DNA of 7,902 nt from assembly GCA_000759655.1 (NCBI GenBank), contig KN173998.1, positions 37,719-45,620 of the forward strand. The letters run 5' to 3'. Below are positions 6,057 to 7,902 of the stretch, one piece after another. Below the pieces are notes generated by a model. It saw nothing but the letters and a program-made list of their open reading frames with translations, did no database searches and was not told the DNA's origin. How positions within the stretch are numbered: the first letter of the stretch is position 1; each line of letters opens with the position of its first letter. This DNA is from Acidicaldus organivorans. GTDB lineage: Bacteria > Pseudomonadota > Alphaproteobacteria > Acetobacterales > Acetobacteraceae. The position numbers and the translations under genes are program-made.

Positions 6057-6916
6057 GAGACCTCGCGCTGAGCCGCCGCCATCTCCTTGCCGCGGCTTTG
6101 GGGAGCGGCGTGGTTGCGGCGTGGGGAGGGCGGGCCCGTGCCGCCGATGCCTCCTCTTCGCTCGGCTCTTCCACGACCCCCGGCTCGTCCACCACAACTG
6201 GCTCTTCCGCGACGACTGGCTCCTCCAAGGGGGGCGCGGCCTCCCGAGCGGCAGGCGAGCCGAAACAAGCGGGCCCGCCGCTTCCCGCCATTTTCTCCGC
6301 CGTGCCCGAGTCGGGGGCGCTCACCTTCCGCATCATGCGCGAAGGGCTGATGATCGGCACGCACGCCCTCGTCTTCACCCCGCCCGGCTCGGCCAAGCGC
6401 GATCCCGCCAAGCCGAAGACGCTGAAACTCACCGTGCGCATCTTCACCGAGGTCACGGCGAAGCTCACCCCCCTCACCCTCTATCGCTTCTCCGCGCGGA
6501 TCGAGGAACCCTGGGACGGAAACCAGCTTCTCGGCTTCACCGCCGAGAGCACGGAGAACGGGATCAAGCGGCGGGTGAAGGCGGAGCGCGGCGCGGGTGG
6601 CTCACTGTGGCTCGAGAACGTCTTCGGCCGCCTCGCCGTGCCGCCGGAGGCGATCGCGGCCACGTTCTGGAACCCGAAATGCCTCGAAGCGCCGCTGATC
6701 GATCCCATCCTCGGCCGGCTCCTCGACGTCACGGTCGCCGATCGCGGCAAGGAGCGGATCGAGATCGCCAACGGAAGCGAGATCGACGTCCGGCATTTTG
6801 CCTTGAGCGGCGACTTCCCGGCCGATCTCTGGTATGTCGAACAGCCCGCCCGGCGCTGGGCGGGGATGACGCGCCCGGGCGGCGACGGCATTCCGATCAC
6901 CTATGAGCTCCTCTGA
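6053..6916 (+). CDS. Tat-signal exported protein, DUF6134-like
   Basis: A 287-residue protein of unknown function. The N-terminus [20 protein letters not shown] is a twin-arginine-type signal (Arg8-Arg9 then a hydrophobic stretch), with a probable ARA cleavage site near residue 30, so export to the periplasm is likely. A low-complexity linker of six-residue Gly-Ser-Ser-Thr-like repeats follows (about 38-61), then a Pro/Ala-rich segment. The folded part (from about 88) has features I associate with DUF6134: TFRIMREGLMIGTH near its start, RIFTEVTAKLTPLTLYRF, an EEPWDGNQLLGF segment, TFWNPKCLEAPLIDPILGRL, and a C-terminal GDFPADLWYVE. The GTG at 6053 is chosen over the ATG at 6005 because it gives a proper signal peptide and a GTGA overlap with the epimerase stop. 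G-rich sequence (6038-6049) lies just upstream. No catalytic motif is recognisable. Confidence 0.8.
   Translation: MRDLALSRRHLLAAALGSGVVAAWGGRARAADASSSLGSSTTPGSSTTTGSSATTGSSKGGAASRAAGEPKQAGPPLPAIFSAVPESGALTFRIMREGLMIGTHALVFTPPGSAKRDPAKPKTLKLTVRIFTEVTAKLTPLTLYRFSARIEEPWDGNQLLGFTAESTENGIKRRVKAERGAGGSLWLENVFGRLAVPPEAIAATFWNPKCLEAPLIDPILGRLLDVTVADRGKERIEIANGSEIDVRHFALSGDFPADLWYVEQPARRWAGMTRPGGDGIPITYELL
6164..6235 (+). repeat. 18-bp in-frame tandem repeat (four degenerate units)
   Basis: Units begin GGCTCxTCC at 6164, 6182, 6200 and 6218 and are 18 bp each; the third position and the tail of the unit vary. Translated, they read GSSTTP, GSSTTT, GSSATT and GSSKGG, forming the flexible linker between the Tat signal and the folded domain of the exported protein. 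Most differences between units are at wobble positions or between small polar residues. The last unit keeps only the first half of the pattern. Confidence 0.85.
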
Positions 6917-6942
6917 GGGGGCGAGACGGCAGGGAGGCATTG

Positions 6943-7707
6943 ATGCGGCCCACAGGCCCGAAAGACGGAATTGCCTGGATCACCGGCGCCTCCTCGGGGA
7001 TCGGGCTCGCCCTCGCCCGGCGTCTCTTGGATGAGGGCTGGACGGTCGCGCTGACCGCCCGCCGCGCCGCCGAGCTCCAATCCGTCGCTTCAGCCTATCC
7101 GGAAAGCCGGGCGCTGGTCTTTCCCGCCGATGTGCGGGATGCAGGGGCGCTTGCCGCGATCGGGGAGCGCCTCGAAGCGGAGGGCCGCCCCATCGCGCTC
7201 GCCATCGCCGGGGCGGGGATCTATGCGCGGATGGGGCTGCATGATCTCGATCCGGCGCGGCTTGCCGAGGTCTTCGCGGTCAATCTCGCGGGCGCGGTCC
7301 ATCTCGCCGCCGCCGCACTTCCGGGGATGCGCCGGAGGCGGGCAGGGCAGCTCGTCTTCATCGGCTCGGCGGCAAGTCTCTTGCCCCTTCCGGCGAGCGC
7401 CGCTTATGGCGCGAGCAAGGCCGCGCTCCGCCATTTCGCCGCGGCGCTACGTTTCGATGCCGAGGAGGCGGGGATTCTGGTCCAGATCGTCTCGCCTGGC
7501 TTCGTCACCACTCCGATGACCGCGCCCCGCCGCCGCCCCGGGCCCTTCCAGCTCTCCGCCGAGGAGGCAGCAGGGCGGATCCGCCATGGACTGGGCACCC
7601 GGCGTTTCGAGATCGTCTTTCCCCGCCGTCTCCTCTGGCCGATGAAAATCGCGGCCCTCCTGCCCTGGCCAGTGCTGTTCAGGCTCCGCGCGCTGATGGA
7701 TGTCTGA
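6943..7707 (+). CDS. Short-chain dehydrogenase/reductase, NADP-type, substrate unknown
   Basis: A 254-residue classical-fold SDR. Seen: TGASSGIG (14-21), Arg40-Arg41 after strand 2 (ALTARR), which favours NADP(H), Asn114 in FAVNLAG, Ser142 in FIGSAAS, and Tyr155 and Lys159 in YGASK, so the catalytic set is complete. The usual NAG motif after strand 4 reads GAG here (AIAGAGIY, 87-94), with Gly90 in place of Asn. The C-terminus is hydrophobic and basic (RRLLWPMKIAALLPWPVLF, 228-246), suggesting membrane contact or a dimer surface. The ATG at 6943 has AGGGAGG (6931-6937) five bases upstream; the adjacent in-frame TTG at 6940 is too close to it. It lies 26 bases after the DUF6134-like gene and probably ends the same operon. 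The substrate cannot be told from sequence. Confidence 0.88.
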   Translation: MRPTGPKDGIAWITGASSGIGLALARRLLDEGWTVALTARRAAELQSVASAYPESRALVFPADVRDAGALAAIGERLEAEGRPIALAIAGAGIYARMGLHDLDPARLAEVFAVNLAGAVHLAAAALPGMRRRRAGQLVFIGSAASLLPLPASAAYGASKAALRHFAAALRFDAEEAGILVQIVSPGFVTTPMTAPRRRPGPFQLSAEEAAGRIRHGLGTRRFEIVFPRRLLWPMKIAALLPWPVLFRLRALMDV

Positions 7708-7719
7708 AGGCGCGCGTGC

Positions 7720-7735
7720 CCCCTCTTGAAAGGGG
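7720..7735. terminator. Possible small hairpin between convergent SDR and coaBC ends
   Basis: CCCCT (7720-7724) and AGGGG (7731-7735) can pair around the loop CTTGAA, filling most of the 28-bp gap between the SDR stop and the coaBC stop. The stem is only five pairs and no T-run follows on either strand, so this is a weak terminator candidate supported mainly by its position. Confidence 0.25.
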
Positions 7736-7902
7736 TCAACTCAATGACGGGGGGGTGTCTGCGAGGGCGGCGAAAGCGGCGATCACCCGCTCGACCAGAC
7801 GCCGCGCCACGTCCTCCTTGCGTAACCGGGGCCAGGTCTCGACCCCCGCCTCGGTGATGAGATGCACCGCATTTTCCTCGCCCCCCATCACGCCGGAGGC
7901 CG
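7736..7902 (-). CDS. coaBC: CoaBC C-terminus (phosphopantothenoylcysteine synthetase/decarboxylase), partial
   Basis: Only the last 55 or so codons are present; the gene enters from the right edge and ends at TGA (complement of 7736-7738). It reads ASGVMGGEENAVHLITEAGV, then ETWPRLRKEDVARRLVERVI, then a short tail ending TPPSLS. The pattern MGGxxNxVHLIT followed by GVExWPxxxKxxVAxRLxxRI is the C-terminus of the CoaB (phosphopantothenate-cysteine ligase) domain of the bifunctional CoaBC protein, which makes 4'-phosphopantetheine for coenzyme A. In many proteobacteria coaBC is followed by dut; here its downstream neighbour is the convergent SDR instead. The CoaC (decarboxylase) half is not in the window, so bifunctionality is inferred from the family. 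Confidence 0.82.
   Translation of the reverse strand, partial: ASGVMGGEENAVHLITEAGVETWPRLRKEDVARRLVERVIAAFAALADTPPSLS

Noticed and set aside
6164..6235. CRISPR-like or mobile-element repeat
   Set aside because: The repeat is 18 bp, contiguous without spacers, and in frame within a coding linker.
5903..6477. Minus-strand frames opposite the epimerase/DUF6134 junction
   Set aside because: They are antisense to two well-supported genes and are Arg/Gly/Ala-rich without motifs.

Overview
The window is very G+C-rich, with third codon positions dominated by G and C and long spurious antisense reading frames. Its gene content is alphaproteobacterial: class II aroA followed by cmk, with a divergent FYDLN-acid (TIGR02300-type) gene, a Pseudomonas-style dcd, and an HSD10-type dehydrogenase. 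The DUF6134-like exported protein points more narrowly to Rhodospirillales, probably Acetobacteraceae; that placement is inference. I see no phage, IS, CRISPR, tRNA or rRNA sequence. This is mostly core chromosome, with one less ordinary gene run.

Layout. Left block, minus strand: aroA (EPSP synthase, 207-1553) runs into cmk (cytidylate kinase, N-terminal 70 codons only, 1-210) through a GTGA stop/start overlap. A 291-bp divergent spacer (1554-1844) carries two perfect copies of a TTGACA-containing repeat. It is followed on the plus strand by a small zinc-ribbon protein with an acidic tail (FYDLN family, 1845-2171). This gene converges on an HSD10-like short-chain dehydrogenase on the minus strand (2229-2990), with a small hairpin between them.

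Central block, plus strand: after a 180-bp divergent spacer, five genes run head to tail. They are dcd (dCTP deaminase), murA (7 nt later), a 4-hydroxyproline epimerase/proline racemase family gene (ATGA overlap with murA), a Tat-signal DUF6134-like protein (GTGA overlap), and a second SDR (26-nt gap). The minus-strand C-terminus of coaBC enters from the right edge at 7736-7902.

How the genes fit together. aroA and murA encode the two classical enolpyruvyl transferases, both using PEP, for aromatic amino acids and peptidoglycan respectively. cmk and dcd serve pyrimidine nucleotide supply, and coaBC serves coenzyme A synthesis. The part that is not textbook is the tail of the murA operon: an amino-acid epimerase translationally coupled to murA on one side and to an exported protein of unknown function on the other, with none of the usual hydroxyproline catabolic genes visible. 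That is the best candidate here for an undescribed functional link. I found no evidence of a defence, mobile or otherwise dramatic new system.
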